A stretch of 64,000 nt of DNA from Prochlorococcus sp. W8 (GCA_000291825.1 ALPF01000001.1:42972-106971), one strand, 5' to 3'; counted from the stretch's first letter, positions 10,515 through 20,952 are shown. Notes: a model not told the origin generated them from the sequence alone. Numbers and translations are program-made.

Positions 10515-10967
10515 TTAATCTATAATATTACATGAGCCGCCTGCAGCCTCTATTTTTTCTTTAGCAGAATTAGTGAAAGAATGAGCTTCAACTTTTAATT
10601 TTACTTTTATATTTCCATTACCAAGAATTTTCAACGGAAACTTAGGTTTAAAGATTAAACCTTTTTTTACTAATGAATCTAAATTCACTACCTCATCGTC
10701 ATTAAATTTATTTAATTTATCCAAATTAATAACTGAAAACTTCTTTTGATTTATAATTTCAAAATGTTTTAATTTGGGAACTCTGCGATATAAGGGCATT
10801 TGACCACCTTCAAAGCCTGGTCTTGTTGGACGACCTGAACGGGATTTTTGCCCTCTCATTCCGAATCCACATGAAGCTCCCTGACCTGCAGCAATACCTC
10901 TACCTTTTCTGAGTTTTTTCCTACGTGATCCGGTATTTGGTTTTAAAGAATTTAATGTTGAAGTCAT
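10515..10967 (-). CDS. rplO: 50S ribosomal protein L15
   Basis: Large-subunit protein of 150 aa. The N-terminal [23 protein letters not shown] and the Gly/Arg-rich block [12 protein letters not shown] are diagnostic. The frame is open ten codons further to 10997, but that would overlap rpsE. The ATG at 10967 matches the family start (LxxLkPn.GsrkkkkR) and leaves 5 bp to the rpsE stop. The C-terminal GGSCNIID is the usual end. Confidence 0.96.
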   Translation of the reverse strand: MTSTLNSLKPNTGSRRKKLRKGRGIAAGQGASCGFGMRGQKSRSGRPTRPGFEGGQMPLYRRVPKLKHFEIINQKKFSVINLDKLNKFNDDEVVNLDSLVKKGLIFKPKFPLKILGNGNIKVKLKVEAHSFTNSAKEKIEAAGGSCNIID

Positions 10968-10972
10968 GATTT

Positions 10973-11581
10973 TTAGGAGTAAAGCTGCTCTAAACAAATG
11001 CCTCTTTCCCTCGCGACAGATTTATGTGTCCTGAGCTGAGAGAGTGCAACCATCGCTGCGCGAGCATTATTTAATGGAGTCTTGCTACCAAGCCTCTTTG
11101 CTAATACATTTTTGATACCAGCTAATTCTAAAACAGTTCTAATAGAACCGCCTGCAATAACACCAGTTCCAGGGGCAGCTGGCCTTATAAGTACATTAGC
11201 AGCTCCATCTCTTCCTAATGATAAAGTTGGAATTGAGTTGGTTTGAGTTAGAGGGACTCTTACAAGATTCTTCTTTCCATCAGCTACACCTTTTCTAACT
11301 GCTCCAATCACATCCCCAGCCTTCCCTACACCAACTCCAACTTGGCCCTTCTCATTTCCAACAACCACTATTGCTCTAAAACTCATTTTTTTTCCTCCCT
11401 TAACAGTTTTAGAAACTCTTCTTATTTGAACAACTCTTTCTTGCCAATCAGTATCCCTTTCTAAATTTTTAGAATCTCTTCTATTCCTTTTTCTACTATT
11501 TCTTTTAGGTTCCTCTTGGTTAACGGAATTTATCTTCTCGTTGTTGGTTTGATTGTCTTGTTTTGTTGGTGAGTTAGTCAT
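10973..11581 (-). CDS. rpsE: 30S ribosomal protein S5
   Basis: Small-subunit protein of 202 aa involved in decoding fidelity. The S5 double-stranded-RNA-binding core ([20 protein letters not shown] onward) is preceded by about 45 hydrophilic residues rich in Asn, Lys and Arg, an extension typical of marine cyanobacterial S5. The C-terminal domain contains [19 protein letters not shown]. rpmD (L30), which follows rpsE in many bacteria, is missing, as is general in cyanobacteria. Confidence 0.97.
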   Translation of the reverse strand: MTNSPTKQDNQTNNEKINSVNQEEPKRNSRKRNRRDSKNLERDTDWQERVVQIRRVSKTVKGGKKMSFRAIVVVGNEKGQVGVGVGKAGDVIGAVRKGVADGKKNLVRVPLTQTNSIPTLSLGRDGAANVLIRPAAPGTGVIAGGSIRTVLELAGIKNVLAKRLGSKTPLNNARAAMVALSQLRTHKSVARERGICLEQLYS

Positions 11582-11593
11582 AGTTTTTAATAT

Positions 11594-11962
11594 TTAGAAT
11601 TTAAGGCCACCCTTTCTTGCAGCTTCAGCAAGAGCTTTTACTCTTCCATGATATATATTACCTCCTCGATCAAATACCACTTGTTTAATCCCCTTCTTTA
11701 TAGCTCTTTTGGCTAATAGAGAACCGACATCAGACGATGACGCACAATTAGATGAAGATTTATCAGAATCTTTTTTTAATTCTTTATCAACAGTTGATGC
11801 GGCACAGATAGTTTGTTGAGCATCATCGTCAATTACTTGTGCATAAATATGATTGTTGGATCTAAAAACAGAAAGTCTTGGTCTATCTTGAGTACCAGTA
11901 AGAAAACGTCTCAATCTCTTATGACGCTTTTGAGTTTGTTTTTTTCTAGAAAGTGAAGTCAT
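11594..11962 (-). CDS. rplR: 50S ribosomal protein L18
   Basis: 5S-rRNA-binding protein, 122 aa. [20 protein letters not shown] is the family core, and [24 protein letters not shown] is the conserved C-terminus. A basic N-terminal segment ([14 protein letters not shown]) is present. It is spaced 12 bp from rpsE and 15 bp from rplF. Confidence 0.97.
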   Translation of the reverse strand: MTSLSRKKQTQKRHKRLRRFLTGTQDRPRLSVFRSNNHIYAQVIDDDAQQTICAASTVDKELKKDSDKSSSNCASSSDVGSLLAKRAIKKGIKQVVFDRGGNIYHGRVKALAEAARKGGLKF

Positions 11963-11977
11963 GATTAATAATATAAG

Positions 11978-12517
11978 TTATTTTTTGCCAGATTTACCAG
12001 CTTTTCTAATAATTTTTTCATCATGATATTTGATACCTTTACCTTTATAGGGTTCTGGTGGTCTTATTGATCTTATTTTTGCGGCTTCATTACCCACAAC
12101 TTCTTTATCAATCCCAAATACAATGACATTTGTATTACTTTCAACCTTATAAGTTATTCCATCAGGAGGAACCATTTCAATAGGATGACTATAGCCTGCA
12201 CTAACAACTAAATTTTTACCTTTCACTTGAGCTCTAGAACCAACACCAACAATCTCTAATTTTTTTGTAAAACCTTCACTTACTCCTTGGACCATATTTG
12301 AAATCAATGTTCTACATAATCCATATCTTTCTCTAGAAAAGCGCTTAGAAGTTGATGGTGAGACAATGACTTCCTGATCATTTTTATCAAAATTTACTCC
12401 TGAGGGCATCATTCTTTTTAACTCACCTTTAGGACCTTTGACTGTTATTGATAACCCTTGGATATCAACTGAAACCTTATCAGGTATAAGGACTGGATTT
12501 TTTCCAATTCTAGACAT
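11978..12517 (-). CDS. rplF: 50S ribosomal protein L6
   Basis: Large-subunit protein of 179 aa with two tandem L6 folds. [17 protein letters not shown] begins the first; the second carries [23 protein letters not shown] near the C-terminus. An AAGGAG SD sits just before the ATG. The length is normal for the family. Confidence 0.97.
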   Translation of the reverse strand: MSRIGKNPVLIPDKVSVDIQGLSITVKGPKGELKRMMPSGVNFDKNDQEVIVSPSTSKRFSRERYGLCRTLISNMVQGVSEGFTKKLEIVGVGSRAQVKGKNLVVSAGYSHPIEMVPPDGITYKVESNTNVIVFGIDKEVVGNEAAKIRSIRPPEPYKGKGIKYHDEKIIRKAGKSGKK

Positions 12518-12529
12518 AATTTAAACTCC

Positions 12530-12931
12530 TTAATAAACGTAACACAGGACTTCGCCACCGATTCCTTGCTTTCTAGCATCACGATCACTCATCACGCCTT
12601 TTGAAGTTGATATTATAGCAACTCCTAGGCCCCCAAGAACTTTTGGCAGCCCTTTGGTATTTTTATAGATCCTCAAGCCAGGCTTACTCACTCTTTGCAT
12701 AGAACGAATAGTTGGAAATTTATTTTTTCCGCTATACTTCAAACCTAAAATTAGTTGTGTCTTGAAACCTTCGCCCTCTTCGTTTATATCATTAATAAAA
12801 CCTTCCTTTTGTAAAACTAATGCAATACTTCTAGACATCTTTGATGCAGGAATAGAAGTAGTAGTATGCCTTTTTTGACTCGCGTTTCTTATACGAGTGA
12901 GCATATCTGAGATTGGATCGTGATTTGACAT
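12530..12931 (-). CDS. rpsH: 30S ribosomal protein S8
   Basis: 16S rRNA central-domain binder and, in E. coli, the translational repressor of the spc operon; 133 aa. It begins [15 protein letters not shown] and ends with the signature [22 protein letters not shown]. rpsN, which precedes rpsH in many bacteria, is not present between rplE and rpsH (11-bp gap). Confidence 0.97.
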   Translation of the reverse strand: MSNHDPISDMLTRIRNASQKRHTTTSIPASKMSRSIALVLQKEGFINDINEEGEGFKTQLILGLKYSGKNKFPTIRSMQRVSKPGLRIYKNTKGLPKVLGGLGVAIISTSKGVMSDRDARKQGIGGEVLCYVY

Positions 12932-12942
12932 AATTCGAAAAG

Positions 12943-13482
12943 TTAATTACTACTGAATGGCATCCCAAGTTCTTTGAGAAGAGATTTACCCTCTTCATCT
13001 GTTGTTGCACTCGTGACGATAGTTATATCCATACCTCTAATTGAGTCAATTTTATCAAATGAAATCTCAGGAAATATCAATTGTTCTTTAACACCAATTG
13101 TGTAATTTCCTCTACCATCAAAACTTTTAGGATTAACACCTCTAAAATCTCTTATTCGAGGCAGAGCAAGATTAATAAATCTCTCAAGGAAGGCATACAT
13201 CCTTTCACCCCTTAAAGTAACAGAACAACCAATAGGCATACCTTGTCTAATTTTAAACCCAGCAATAGCCTTTTTGGCTCTGGTAACTAAGGCTTTTTGA
13301 CCTGTAATAGTTGCCATTTCATTAAGAGATGCTTCCAATGCTTTGGAATTTTGAGCAGCTTCTCCAAGGCCGCGGTTGATATTTACTTTAACAACCTTAG
13401 GTACTTGATGAATATTTGTGAGGCCAAGATCTTTTAATAGTTTTGGCCTTATTGATTCTTTGTAGCGATTCTTGAGAGTCAT
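12943..13482 (-). CDS. rplE: 50S ribosomal protein L5
   Basis: 5S-rRNA-associated protein at the central protuberance, 179 aa. Diagnostic segments are [14 protein letters not shown] and [18 protein letters not shown] [20 protein letters not shown]. The 78-bp spacer to rplX upstream is the longest inside the rplC-secY block and holds two inverted repeats, described separately. Confidence 0.97.
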   Translation of the reverse strand: MTLKNRYKESIRPKLLKDLGLTNIHQVPKVVKVNINRGLGEAAQNSKALEASLNEMATITGQKALVTRAKKAIAGFKIRQGMPIGCSVTLRGERMYAFLERFINLALPRIRDFRGVNPKSFDGRGNYTIGVKEQLIFPEISFDKIDSIRGMDITIVTSATTDEEGKSLLKELGMPFSSN

Positions 13483-13497
13483 AAATTTGATAAAATT

Positions 13498-13547
13498 AAT
13501 TCTGGTCTTGGTCAGAATTGTTGAGAAAAGATAAATAAAAATCTCAA
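13498..13547 (-). promoter_or_regulatory. Two adjacent inverted repeats in the rplX-rplE spacer
   Basis: AATTCTG (13498-13504) is repeated inverted as CAGAATT (13513-13519), a perfect 7-bp stem with an 8-nt loop. Directly beside it TTGAGA (13521-13526) pairs with TCTCAA (13542-13547). On the transcript both would lie just upstream of the rplE start at 13482. A role in processing or in ribosomal-protein feedback is only an inference. Confidence 0.35.
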
Positions 13548-13560
13548 TGTGATGAAAAAA

Positions 13561-13917
13561 TTAATCAATTAATTCACCTGTTTTTTTTAACCTTCTTTTC
13601 TTTACTCCATCCTTATCGATAAAAACTTCAATTTTACTAGTAATGTTTTTATCTTTGGAAAAAAACATTACATTAGAAGCGTGGATCGAGGCTTCTTCGG
13701 TCGTAATCTTACCATTTTCTCCTTCCTGAGTAGGTTTTAAATGCTTTGTTCTAAAATTAATACCTTTAACAAGTACTCTATTTTCAAATGGGAAAATTTT
13801 TAACACTTCACCTGTTTTACCCTTCTCTTTGCCGTTAATGACTTTAACTAAATCACCTGTTTTAATTTTCATTTTTATCCTTTTAAGATTTTGAGATTTT
13901 TTCATAGCATTTAACAT
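13561..13917 (-). CDS. rplX: 50S ribosomal protein L24
   Basis: Assembly-initiating large-subunit protein, 118 aa, with a KOW motif ([20 protein letters not shown]). Many bacterial L24 proteins begin at the equivalent of Met16. Here, however, the ATG at 13917 is preceded by GGAGGTGA at ideal spacing, so the longer form is preferred. The start abuts the rplN stop (TAA ATG). The C-terminus [13 protein letters not shown] is basic. Confidence 0.96.
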   Translation of the reverse strand: MLNAMKKSQNLKRIKMKIKTGDLVKVINGKEKGKTGEVLKIFPFENRVLVKGINFRTKHLKPTQEGENGKITTEEASIHASNVMFFSKDKNITSKIEVFIDKDGVKKRRLKKTGELID

Positions 13918-14283
13918 TTAAATCACCTCCGGAGCTAAAGATACAATTTTAGTGAAATTTCTATCTCGTAATTCTCTTGCTACTGGTCCAAAAACTCTTG
14001 TCCCTTTTGGATTTTTATCTTCATTTATCAACACCGCAGCATTATCATCAAATCTAATGGAATTACCAGTATTCCTTCTTAAAGTAGCTTTTGTTCTTAC
14101 TATTACAGCCCTTACAACATCTGACTTTTTTACACCCATATTTGGCAAAGCATCTTTTACTGATGCAACTATAACATCACCGACATGAGCATATCTTCTA
14201 TTTGAGCCTAAAACCCTAATACATTGAAGACGTTTTGCTCCACTATTATCAGCAACTGTTAGATAGGTTTCTTGTTGAATCAT
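13918..14283 (-). CDS. rplN: 50S ribosomal protein L14
   Basis: Large-subunit interface protein, 121 aa, highly conserved. It begins [20 protein letters not shown] and contains [18 protein letters not shown]. It overlaps rpsQ by four bases (ATGA), which implies coupled translation. The sequence before its ATG contains GGAAAGGAGG, a strong SD placed inside the end of rpsQ. Confidence 0.98.
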   Translation of the reverse strand: MIQQETYLTVADNSGAKRLQCIRVLGSNRRYAHVGDVIVASVKDALPNMGVKKSDVVRAVIVRTKATLRRNTGNSIRFDDNAAVLINEDKNPKGTRVFGPVARELRDRNFTKIVSLAPEVI

Positions 14284-14546
14284 GACTTATCCTCCTTTCC
14301 TACAAGTGATTTATTCAGAATTTCATCAATAGCCCATCTTTTGTTTGCACTAAGTGGTCTAGTTTCTCTGATACGAACCCTATCACCTGTAGTACAAATA
14401 TTTTCAGGATCATGTGCTTGATAGCGCTTTGTTCTACTAACAATTTTTTTGTAGGTAGGATGCGGATATCTATTAATAACAGCTACAACAACTGTCTTAT
14501 CCATTTTGTCGCTTACTACTGTTCCAACTCGTTCTTTTAATGCCAT
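14280..14546 (-). CDS. rpsQ: 30S ribosomal protein S17
   Basis: Primary 16S-rRNA-binding OB-fold protein, 88 aa. It begins [20 protein letters not shown] and contains [19 protein letters not shown], then [13 protein letters not shown]. The 3' end overlaps rplN by four bases and the 5' end lies 8 bp after rpmC. Confidence 0.97.
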   Translation of the reverse strand: MALKERVGTVVSDKMDKTVVVAVINRYPHPTYKKIVSRTKRYQAHDPENICTTGDRVRIRETRPLSANKRWAIDEILNKSLVGKEDKS

Positions 14547-14554
14547 GATAATAA

Positions 14555-14773
14555 TTAATCAGTTGATTTTTGAGAATTAGATTGACTATTTGAAAGTGTC
14601 AATAATTGTGCAATGTTTTTCTTTAACGTTTTAAACTTATGTGTTTCAGATAATTGCCTTGTGGCTTGTTTAAATCTTAAATCAAAAAGTTCTTTACGAA
14701 GCTCATTGATTTTTTCTTTTATTTGAGAATCATTTAAATTCTTAAAGTCTTTTAGAATTTCACTTTTTTTCAT
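14555..14773 (-). CDS. rpmC: 50S ribosomal protein L29
   Basis: Small helical-hairpin protein near the exit tunnel, 72 aa. The core [20 protein letters not shown] is the L29 signature, followed by a polar Ser/Gln-rich tail. Its start overlaps the rplP stop by four bases and is preceded by AAAGGAGG. Confidence 0.95.
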   Translation of the reverse strand: MKKSEILKDFKNLNDSQIKEKINELRKELFDLRFKQATRQLSETHKFKTLKKNIAQLLTLSNSQSNSQKSTD

Positions 14774-15252
14774 GTCTTAACCTCCTTTGTTTCGACATCA
14801 ACTAATTTGTTCTTATCATCATTAGAACAATTAGTAGTTGCGTTACTAACGATAAATTTAGTTTTTACAGGTAATTTATATTGAGCAAGGCGCATAGCCT
14901 CTTTGGCTATATCTTCGGTAATTTCTTCACCACCCATCTCAAACAATATCCTTCCTGGTTTAACAACTGCAACCCAGAATTCAGGATTACCTTTACCTGA
15001 ACCCATCCTTGTTTCTGCTGGCCTCATAGTGACTGGCTTATCAGGAAAAATACGAATCCAAATCTTACCGCCACGTTTAACATATCTCGTCATAGCTCTT
15101 CTACTGGCTTCAATTTGTCGAGACGTTATCCAACCACATTCTTGGGCTTGAATTGCAAATTCACCAAAAGCAATAGTATTTCCTCTTGAGGCAATACCTT
15201 TCATCCTACCTCTGTGTTGTTTACGAAATTTAGTACGTTTAGGGCTAAGCAT
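14770..15252 (-). CDS. rplP: 50S ribosomal protein L16
   Basis: Large-subunit protein near the A-site, 160 aa. It begins [19 protein letters not shown] and contains ARRAMTRY-like [20 protein letters not shown] and [18 protein letters not shown]. The C-terminus carries about 20 extra residues beyond the usual KLPVKTKFI end, rich in Asn/Lys/Asp and low in conservation. It overlaps rpmC by four bases. Confidence 0.97.
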   Translation of the reverse strand: MLSPKRTKFRKQHRGRMKGIASRGNTIAFGEFAIQAQECGWITSRQIEASRRAMTRYVKRGGKIWIRIFPDKPVTMRPAETRMGSGKGNPEFWVAVVKPGRILFEMGGEEITEDIAKEAMRLAQYKLPVKTKFIVSNATTNCSNDDKNKLVDVETKEVKT

Positions 15253-15263
15253 TTTGAAACCTC

Positions 15264-15995
15264 CTATGAATTCTCATTAGAACGATCCTCAAACTGTTGA
15301 GGCATTCTTCCACCCTTTCTTTTGGAAGTAGAACCAACTGGAATAGTTTGTTCTTCCTTAGATAGAACTTCGCCCTTGAAGACCCAAACCTTTATACCCA
15401 AAACCCCATAGGTAGTATTAGCTTCTCTGGTGGCATAATCAATCTCTGCTCTTAGGGTATGGAGAGGGACTCTTCCTTCTCTAGTCCATTCAGTTCTTGC
15501 GATTTCAGCACCATTTAGTCTTCCTCCAACTTGTATTTTTAAACCTTGAACTCCTGCTCTCTGAGCTCTCTGTAAGGCCATCCTAATAGTTCTTCGAAAA
15601 GCAACCCTTTTTTCAAGTTGTTGAGCAATATATTCTGCAAGAAGAAATGCATCAGCATCAACCCTTTCAACTTCAACAACATTAATTCTTACTTGTCTAG
15701 TTCTATCTCCAATTGTCTTCTGAATTCCAGATCGAAGCTCTTCAATGCCGCTACCTTGCCTTCCAACAATTACTCCAGGTCTAGCAGTTTTTAATTCAAG
15801 TTCTAATTGATCAGCTTTTCTAGAAATAAGGACATCACTAATTCCAGCTGAACCATATTTCTTTTGAATAAATGTTCGAATTTTATGATCTTCTTGTAAA
15901 AGCAATGGATATGTTTTCGATGACGCAAACCATTTTGAACGATGTTCTTGCGTAATACCAAGTCTTAAACCCGAAGGATTAATTTTATGTCCCAT
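15264..15995 (-). CDS. rpsC: 30S ribosomal protein S3
   Basis: Head protein at the mRNA entry channel, 243 aa. It has an N-terminal [13 protein letters not shown], a KH domain with [18 protein letters not shown], and a C-terminal domain containing [21 protein letters not shown] (shown in parts). The 1-bp overlap with rplV and the GGAGG before its ATG suggest coupled expression. Confidence 0.97.
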   Translation of the reverse strand: MGHKINPSGLRLGITQEHRSKWFASSKTYPLLLQEDHKIRTFIQKKYGSAGISDVLISRKADQLELELKTARPGVIVGRQGSGIEELRSGIQKTIGDRTRQVRINVVEVERVDADAFLLAEYIAQQLEKRVAFRRTIRMALQRAQRAGVQGLKIQVGGRLNGAEIARTEWTREGRVPLHTLRAEIDYATREANTTYGVLGIKVWVFKGEVLSKEEQTIPVGSTSKRKGGRMPQQFEDRSNENS

Positions 15996-16381
15996 TAGTT
16001 TTGTTCCTCCGAGTTAGTTTTGTTAATTTGTGATTGAACTGAAATAGTGATGTGGCAGGTTTGTTTTTTTATAGCAAATGCCCTCCCTTGAGCTCTCGGT
16101 CTAAACCTTTTCATTGCAGGTCCCATATCTGCCGAAGCAGAATTAATAAACAGAGTAGATGGATCCATTCCTAAATTATGTTCCGCATTAGCTACTGCTG
16201 ACCTTAAAACCTTTGTAATAGGTTCAGTAGATCTATAGGGCATAAACTCAAGCATAATAAGAGCATCTCGATAAGATTTACCTCTTATTTGGTCTAAGAC
16301 TCTTCTAACTTTTGATGCTGAGCCTCTTATATAATTACCATGAGCTTTGGCGGTTTTTATCATGTCTGGTGTTTTTGTCAT
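15995..16381 (-). CDS. rplV: 50S ribosomal protein L22
   Basis: Exit-tunnel constriction protein, 128 aa. The conserved helices [17 protein letters not shown] and the tunnel hairpin region [21 protein letters not shown] are present. It overlaps rpsS and rpsC by one base each. The C-terminus is a polar tail (NKTNSEEQN). Confidence 0.97.
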   Translation of the reverse strand: MTKTPDMIKTAKAHGNYIRGSASKVRRVLDQIRGKSYRDALIMLEFMPYRSTEPITKVLRSAVANAEHNLGMDPSTLFINSASADMGPAMKRFRPRAQGRAFAIKKQTCHITISVQSQINKTNSEEQN

Positions 16382-16656
16382 TATCTTGCCCCTTTTTTAT
16401 CTCTAATATGACCACGATAAGTCCTTGTCGGGGCAAATTCTCCTAATTTATGTCCAACCATTTGCTCGGTTATAAATACAGGAATATGAGATTTGCCATT
16501 ATGTACAGCAATCGTATGACCAATCATTACAGGAAGAATGGTGGAGGAGCGTGACCATGTTTTGATAACTGACTTATCATTATCATTATTTTGTTTTTCA
16601 ACCTTTTTGAGTAGGCTATCTGCTATAAAAGGTCCTTTTTTGAGTGATCTTCCCAT
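16381..16656 (-). CDS. rpsS: 30S ribosomal protein S19
   Basis: Small-subunit head protein, 91 aa. It begins [19 protein letters not shown] and contains [17 protein letters not shown] and [16 protein letters not shown]. The frame is open to 16725, which would invade rplB; the ATG at 16656 gives the invariant [10 protein letters not shown] start and a 31-bp gap to rplB. The overlap with rplV is one base. Confidence 0.97.
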   Translation of the reverse strand: MGRSLKKGPFIADSLLKKVEKQNNDNDKSVIKTWSRSSTILPVMIGHTIAVHNGKSHIPVFITEQMVGHKLGEFAPTRTYRGHIRDKKGAR

Positions 16657-16687
16657 AATTAATAAGTGAAATTTAAAAAAATTAAAA

Positions 16688-17551
16688 TCATGAATCTCTA
16701 CCTCCACGACTTCTCTTAGAAACACGACGTCTCTTTCTAAGAACTAACTTATTACTAGGCTTGTTCTTTTTGCGTGTTTTCAAACCCAACGCAGGTTTTC
16801 CCCAAGGAGTTACTGGTCCAGCTCTTCCCACAGGGGCCTTACCTTCTCCTCCACCATGTGGATGATCACATGGATTCATTACACTACCTCTAACTTGAGG
16901 TCTTCTTCCTAACCATCTTTTTCTTCCTGCTTTTCCAAGACTAGTATTGCGTATTTCAGCATTACCTACTTCTCCAAGAGTTGCATAACATTCTTTCCTA
17001 ACAAGTCTTACTTCAGTAGATGGTAATTTTAAAGCTACATAATCTCCCTCTTTAGCCATGACTTGAGCACTAGAGCCTGCGGATCTAGCCATCTGAGCTC
17101 CTCGCCCGGAATATAGTTCAACACAATGAACACTGGATCCTAATGGCATGACTGAAAGTGGCATAGCATTACCATTTTCAATAGGTACTGATTGACCTGA
17201 AATTAACTTCTGACCAACCTTTACACCTGCTGGAGCAATTATGTACCTTTTCTCGCCATCTTCATAGAATAAAAGTGCAAGTCTTGCATTTCTGTGGGGA
17301 TCGTAGTGAATCGCTGCAACCTTTGCTGTAATATCTCTTTTATCACGTTTGAAATCAACTATTCTATATTGCCTTTTATGTCCTCCTCCTCTATGTCTAC
17401 AAGTAATAACACCACGATTATTTCTACCCTTGGCTCTATGTTTAGAAACAAGCAGTGATTTTTCAGGTTTCCTATCTGTTATTTCACTAAAATCTGTTAC
17501 AACTCTTTGTCGTGTTCCTGGTGTGTAAGGTCTGAATTTACGTATTGCCAT
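16688..17551 (-). CDS. rplB: 50S ribosomal protein L2
   Basis: Peptidyl-transferase-proximal protein, 287 aa. It begins [17 protein letters not shown] and carries the signature [20 protein letters not shown], whose invariant His is needed for peptidyl-transferase activity, and a basic C-terminus. An AAGGAG SD lies before the ATG. The length is normal. Confidence 0.98.
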   Translation of the reverse strand: MAIRKFRPYTPGTRQRVVTDFSEITDRKPEKSLLVSKHRAKGRNNRGVITCRHRGGGHKRQYRIVDFKRDKRDITAKVAAIHYDPHRNARLALLFYEDGEKRYIIAPAGVKVGQKLISGQSVPIENGNAMPLSVMPLGSSVHCVELYSGRGAQMARSAGSSAQVMAKEGDYVALKLPSTEVRLVRKECYATLGEVGNAEIRNTSLGKAGRKRWLGRRPQVRGSVMNPCDHPHGGGEGKAPVGRAGPVTPWGKPALGLKTRKKNKPSNKLVLRKRRRVSKRSRGGRDS

Positions 17552-17562
17552 AATAAAACTCC

Positions 17563-17865
17563 TTAAGATTCAGGGAATAACTGAATTTTGTCTCCCTCTG
17601 CGAGGCGAACAATCGCTTTCTTAACTTGCGAACGCTTTCCAGAGAATTTACCGACTCTCCTAGTTTTCCTAGGGGGATTCATTGTGTTAATACCTATAAC
17701 TTTAACATTAAACATAGACTCAACCGCTGCTTTAATTTCAGGTTTTGCCGCTCTGTGATCAACTTCAAAAGTATATTGATTAAGATCTAAAGCATTTGTT
17801 GCTTTCTCAGTGATAAGAGGTTTACGTATTACCTCTGCCAATCGATTTTCAAATAATTTAGTCAT
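17563..17865 (-). CDS. rplW: 50S ribosomal protein L23
   Basis: Exit-tunnel protein that docks trigger factor and SRP, 100 aa. The N-terminal [20 protein letters not shown] and the C-terminal [19 protein letters not shown] are characteristic. The start overlaps rplD by four bases and is preceded by AAGGAGG. Confidence 0.97.
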   Translation of the reverse strand: MTKLFENRLAEVIRKPLITEKATNALDLNQYTFEVDHRAAKPEIKAAVESMFNVKVIGINTMNPPRKTRRVGKFSGKRSQVKKAIVRLAEGDKIQLFPES

Positions 17866-18494
17866 GATTCATAAACCTCCTTAATCTTTTCAATTGCTGA
17901 ATTTCCTATAACCAATTGGTTAGCGTTCAGAATGTCAAAAACATTTAATTGGTCTGCTAATACAAGTTTGATATTAGGAATATTATGTAACGATTTCCGA
18001 ATGTTAGTGGAAGGATTATCAAGGACAATAAGAATTTTCTTGGTTTTATCAATTCCAAGTCGGTCAAGACCTTTTATTATTTCCTTAGTTTTTGGAGTAG
18101 TGAGTGACGAGCCAAAATCCTCTACAGTTTGAATATCAGAAGATCTGGACATTAAAGCTGTCCTTAGAGCTAATCTTCTCTCTTTTCTATTCATATCTAA
18201 ATTATAGGAACGAGGTTTAGGCCCAAAGATTATTCCCCCTCCCGGTTTCAATGGTGTCCTAATTGAACCTTGCCTTGCTCTACCTGTTCCTTTTTGTTTA
18301 TAAGGTTTTCTACCTCCACCTCTAACCTCAGATCTCGTTAGAGTTGATGCTGTACCTTGTCTTTTATTTGCTAATTGTCTCAATACAGCTCGATGGAGTA
18401 AATCCCCTGCTGAAGATTCCTTGGCCACTTTCAAATCTAAAGAGATTTTTCCGCTTTTTTTACCATCCCATTTAAGAGACTCAAAAGTAGTCAT
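17862..18494 (-). CDS. rplD: 50S ribosomal protein L4
   Basis: Large-subunit protein of 210 aa that contacts the exit tunnel; in E. coli it also represses its own S10 operon through the leader RNA. The RNA-binding loop [21 protein letters not shown] is intact. It overlaps rplC and rplW by four bases each. A strong SD, AAAGGAGG, precedes the ATG. Confidence 0.97.
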   Translation of the reverse strand: MTTFESLKWDGKKSGKISLDLKVAKESSAGDLLHRAVLRQLANKRQGTASTLTRSEVRGGGRKPYKQKGTGRARQGSIRTPLKPGGGIIFGPKPRSYNLDMNRKERRLALRTALMSRSSDIQTVEDFGSSLTTPKTKEIIKGLDRLGIDKTKKILIVLDNPSTNIRKSLHNIPNIKLVLADQLNVFDILNANQLVIGNSAIEKIKEVYES

Positions 18495-19144
18495 GATCTA
18501 TTACCTCCTTTATTTCCGACCTTATTATTTGGCCTTATGTTTAAGAGTGAACCAGGTTTTCCTGGTACTGATCCTTTAACTACAATTAAATTTTTTTCGT
18601 TATCAACTTTTACAACAATAAGACCTTTAGTCGTAATTTTTTTGCCTCCATATCTACCCGCCATCCTTTTACCAGGATAGATTCTGCCTGGAGTTGTTCC
18701 TGCGCCTGTAGAGCCAGGTTGTCTATGGTTCTTAGAACCATGACTCATAGGGCCTCTGCTAAAACCATGTCTTTTTTGATATCCAGCAAAGCCTCTTCCC
18801 ATTGACTTACCACTAATATCAACTTTTTGACCAACCTCAAAATTATCCACTGTTATTTTACTACCGATTTCATATTGTGTAGTTTCTTCTACTCTATATT
18901 CTTTCAAGTACTTTAATAAATCATCCCCTGACTTAGCCAAATGTCCTTTCTTAGGTTTGTTTAATAGCTTATCCTTAGAAAGCCCAAAACCAATCTGAAC
19001 AGCAGAATATCCATCCACTGGAAGAGATTTTAATTGAGTAACCCTGCAAGGTCCAGCTTGAATAAGGGTAACTGGCACAGCATTACCCTTATCATCAAAC
19101 AACTGGGACATTCCCAATTTTTTTCCTAAAATTCCTACTGACAT
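18491..19144 (-). CDS. rplC: 50S ribosomal protein L3
   Basis: Early assembly protein of the large subunit, 217 aa. It begins [19 protein letters not shown] and carries the loop [20 protein letters not shown]. It is the first gene of the cluster here, because rpsJ is not upstream (in cyanobacteria it normally lies with tuf). About 300 bp of structured AT-rich DNA precede it. Confidence 0.97.
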   Translation of the reverse strand: MSVGILGKKLGMSQLFDDKGNAVPVTLIQAGPCRVTQLKSLPVDGYSAVQIGFGLSKDKLLNKPKKGHLAKSGDDLLKYLKEYRVEETTQYEIGSKITVDNFEVGQKVDISGKSMGRGFAGYQKRHGFSRGPMSHGSKNHRQPGSTGAGTTPGRIYPGKRMAGRYGGKKITTKGLIVVKVDNEKNLIVVKGSVPGKPGSLLNIRPNNKVGNKGGNRS

Positions 19145-19447
19145 AAAATTTCTTTGAAACTAGCTGTATTAGTTAATTTTTAATTTAATTACCTAGTTCC
19201 TTTAGTTGTTTGTTAGGGACTAGCTAATAGTTAAAAAACTAAAATAATTGTGGCTGAGACTTAGTTTAAATAAATTAAAAAGTTTCTCTAAGGAAATTAC
19301 CTACCAATTTTTAGCTCAAACGCTAAAACGTGAAACATTTGAGAGGCTCGGCTAGTTGTACGAGCATTAAATTTCCACCAAATTCTTATTGTACATCATC
19401 AAGTCCCATATAATGAAATAACATATAAATAAATCAAAATTCATTTT
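19145..19447. promoter_or_regulatory. Divergent rplC/ndhN intergenic region with three inverted repeats
   Basis: This 303-bp gap separates the ribosomal cluster from ndhN. Three inverted repeats are visible: 19193-19223 (CTAGTTCC with GGGACTAG, one G-T pair), 19309-19328 (TTTTAGC with GCTAAAA, 6-nt loop) and 19346-19365 (GCTCG with CGAGC). All could lie in a long 5' leader of the rplC transcript. The segment is richer in G and C than other gaps. A ribosomal-protein feedback leader is an inference; I see no open reading frame. Confidence 0.4.
19386..19414 (+). promoter_or_regulatory. Candidate promoter of ndhN-ldpA
   Basis: A perfect TATAAT at 19409-19414 lies 34 bp before the ndhN ATG. With a 17-bp spacer the -35 position reads TTATTG, a weak match, which is usual for this group. 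The predicted transcript would have a leader of roughly 25-30 nt. Confidence 0.45.
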
Positions 19448-19918
19448 ATGCCGCTAATACTTTCTGGAGAGAAATTCCATGATGATTTGTATAAATATGG
19501 CTGCATTGCAGTTTTTGCGCCTTTAGAAGGTGGTTATGAAACACGCTTATTGAGACGTATGAGGGCTAAAGGATTTAAAACCTTTATTACATCCTCCAGA
19601 GGTTTAGGAGACCCCGAAGTCTTCCTTTTAAAACTTCATGGAATAAGACCTCCACATCTTGGTCACCAAAATGTAGGGAGAAATGGAGCTCTTGGAGAAG
19701 TTCAACAAGTTATTCCACAAGCAGCAGAACTATTTAATGATAATGATCAAAAGAAATTACTTTGGTTAATAGAGGGGCAGGTATTATCTCAATCAGAATT
19801 AGCAAGCCTTCTAAAAATGTCTCAAGAAAATGATACTCTTAAAATCGTTATTGAAATGGGTGGCTCTAGAAAGCTTAAATGGCAATCATTAAGCGATTAC
19901 ATCACAAATGAATTTTAA
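19448..19918 (+). CDS. ndhN: NAD(P)H-quinone oxidoreductase subunit N
   Basis: Cyanobacteria/plant-specific peripheral subunit of the NDH-1 complex, which drives respiratory and cyclic electron flow at the thylakoid membrane. The 156-aa protein has the family blocks [38 protein letters not shown] and the C-terminal [18 protein letters not shown]. No transmembrane segment is seen, as expected. It is followed by ldpA 50 bp downstream on the same strand. Confidence 0.95.
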   Translation: MPLILSGEKFHDDLYKYGCIAVFAPLEGGYETRLLRRMRAKGFKTFITSSRGLGDPEVFLLKLHGIRPPHLGHQNVGRNGALGEVQQVIPQAAELFNDNDQKKLLWLIEGQVLSQSELASLLKMSQENDTLKIVIEMGGSRKLKWQSLSDYITNEF

Positions 19919-19968
19919 AACTTGAATAATCTGAAAAATAAAATATTCTTAAAAAGAATGATCTTTAT

Positions 19969-20952
19969 ATGGTTAAAAGTATACTCACAAACAAGTGGGT
20001 AAAACTAATATGTGGAGCAAGTAATGAAGATGTTGCTTCGATAGAAGATCTTTGCGCAATTTACTCTGCAGCAGGGGTTGACTATATAGATGTTGCTGCA
20101 GATCCCTCTGTAGTTACAGCCGCTCGCAATGGAATAAATTGGTCAAAAGGAGTATTTGGCAAAGATCCTGGATTAATGATCAGTATTAGTGATGGCAAAG
20201 ACATTCACTTTAGAAAAGCACATTTTGATCCTTTAAAGTGCCCTCCAAACTGCTCAAGACCGTGCGAAAACATTTGTCCTACTTTTGCAATCAATCAAAA
20301 TGGCATTAGTAAGAATAAATGCTATGGCTGCGGCAGATGTATTGCAAGCTGTCCTTTAAATTTAATTTCTGAATATGAATATCAATTATCAAAAAATTCT
20401 TTAAAAGATATATTACACAAAATTAAACCTGATGCAGTAGAGATTCACACGGAAATCAATAGAGCAGATGCATTCCAGAAAGTTGCAAATATTATCAAAA
20501 ACTCTGGAGTAAAATTAAAAAAAATTTCTGTAAGTTGCGGATTGGCTCAATCCCATGGAAGGCCAGAAGATCTTGCACGAGCTTTTTGGGAGAGGTATGA
20601 AATATTAGCTGACCATGAAGTTCAGTTAATATGGCAATTAGATGGGAGGCCTATGTCTGGAGATATAGCAGCAACAACCGCAAAAGCAGCTGTTAAACTT
20701 TGGGAGAATATAAGATCCCTTTTACCTCCTGGCTTAACTCAATTAGCTGGCGGTACAAACGGAAACACTTATAAATTTCTTAAACGTAATCAGATCCCAG
20801 ATGGGATAGCTTTTGGAAGCGTCGCTAGAAAATTAGTGCAACCTTTGATACAAGAGACTTTTGATAAGAATAAAAAAATTTATGAAAATCCAGAAAAAAT
20901 GGCTCTAGCAATTGAAAAAGCAAAAATCCTATTAAATCCTTGGAAAAATTAA
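19969..20952 (+). CDS. ldpA: Light-dependent period iron-sulfur protein LdpA
   Basis: Homologue of the cyanobacterial redox-sensing circadian input protein LdpA, 327 aa. Eight cysteines in two ferredoxin-like motifs (C91, C95, C99, C103 and C118, C121, C124, C128) fit two 4Fe-4S clusters. The N-terminal block ends DVAADPSVVTAARNGI, and the C-terminal half carries LTQLAGGTNGNTY. In Synechococcus elongatus LdpA relays cellular redox state to the Kai clock (established for that species). In a Prochlorococcus-like host with a reduced clock the role may differ. Confidence 0.85.
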   Translation: MVKSILTNKWVKLICGASNEDVASIEDLCAIYSAAGVDYIDVAADPSVVTAARNGINWSKGVFGKDPGLMISISDGKDIHFRKAHFDPLKCPPNCSRPCENICPTFAINQNGISKNKCYGCGRCIASCPLNLISEYEYQLSKNSLKDILHKIKPDAVEIHTEINRADAFQKVANIIKNSGVKLKKISVSCGLAQSHGRPEDLARAFWERYEILADHEVQLIWQLDGRPMSGDIAATTAKAAVKLWENIRSLLPPGLTQLAGGTNGNTYKFLKRNQIPDGIAFGSVARKLVQPLIQETFDKNKKIYENPEKMALAIEKAKILLNPWKN

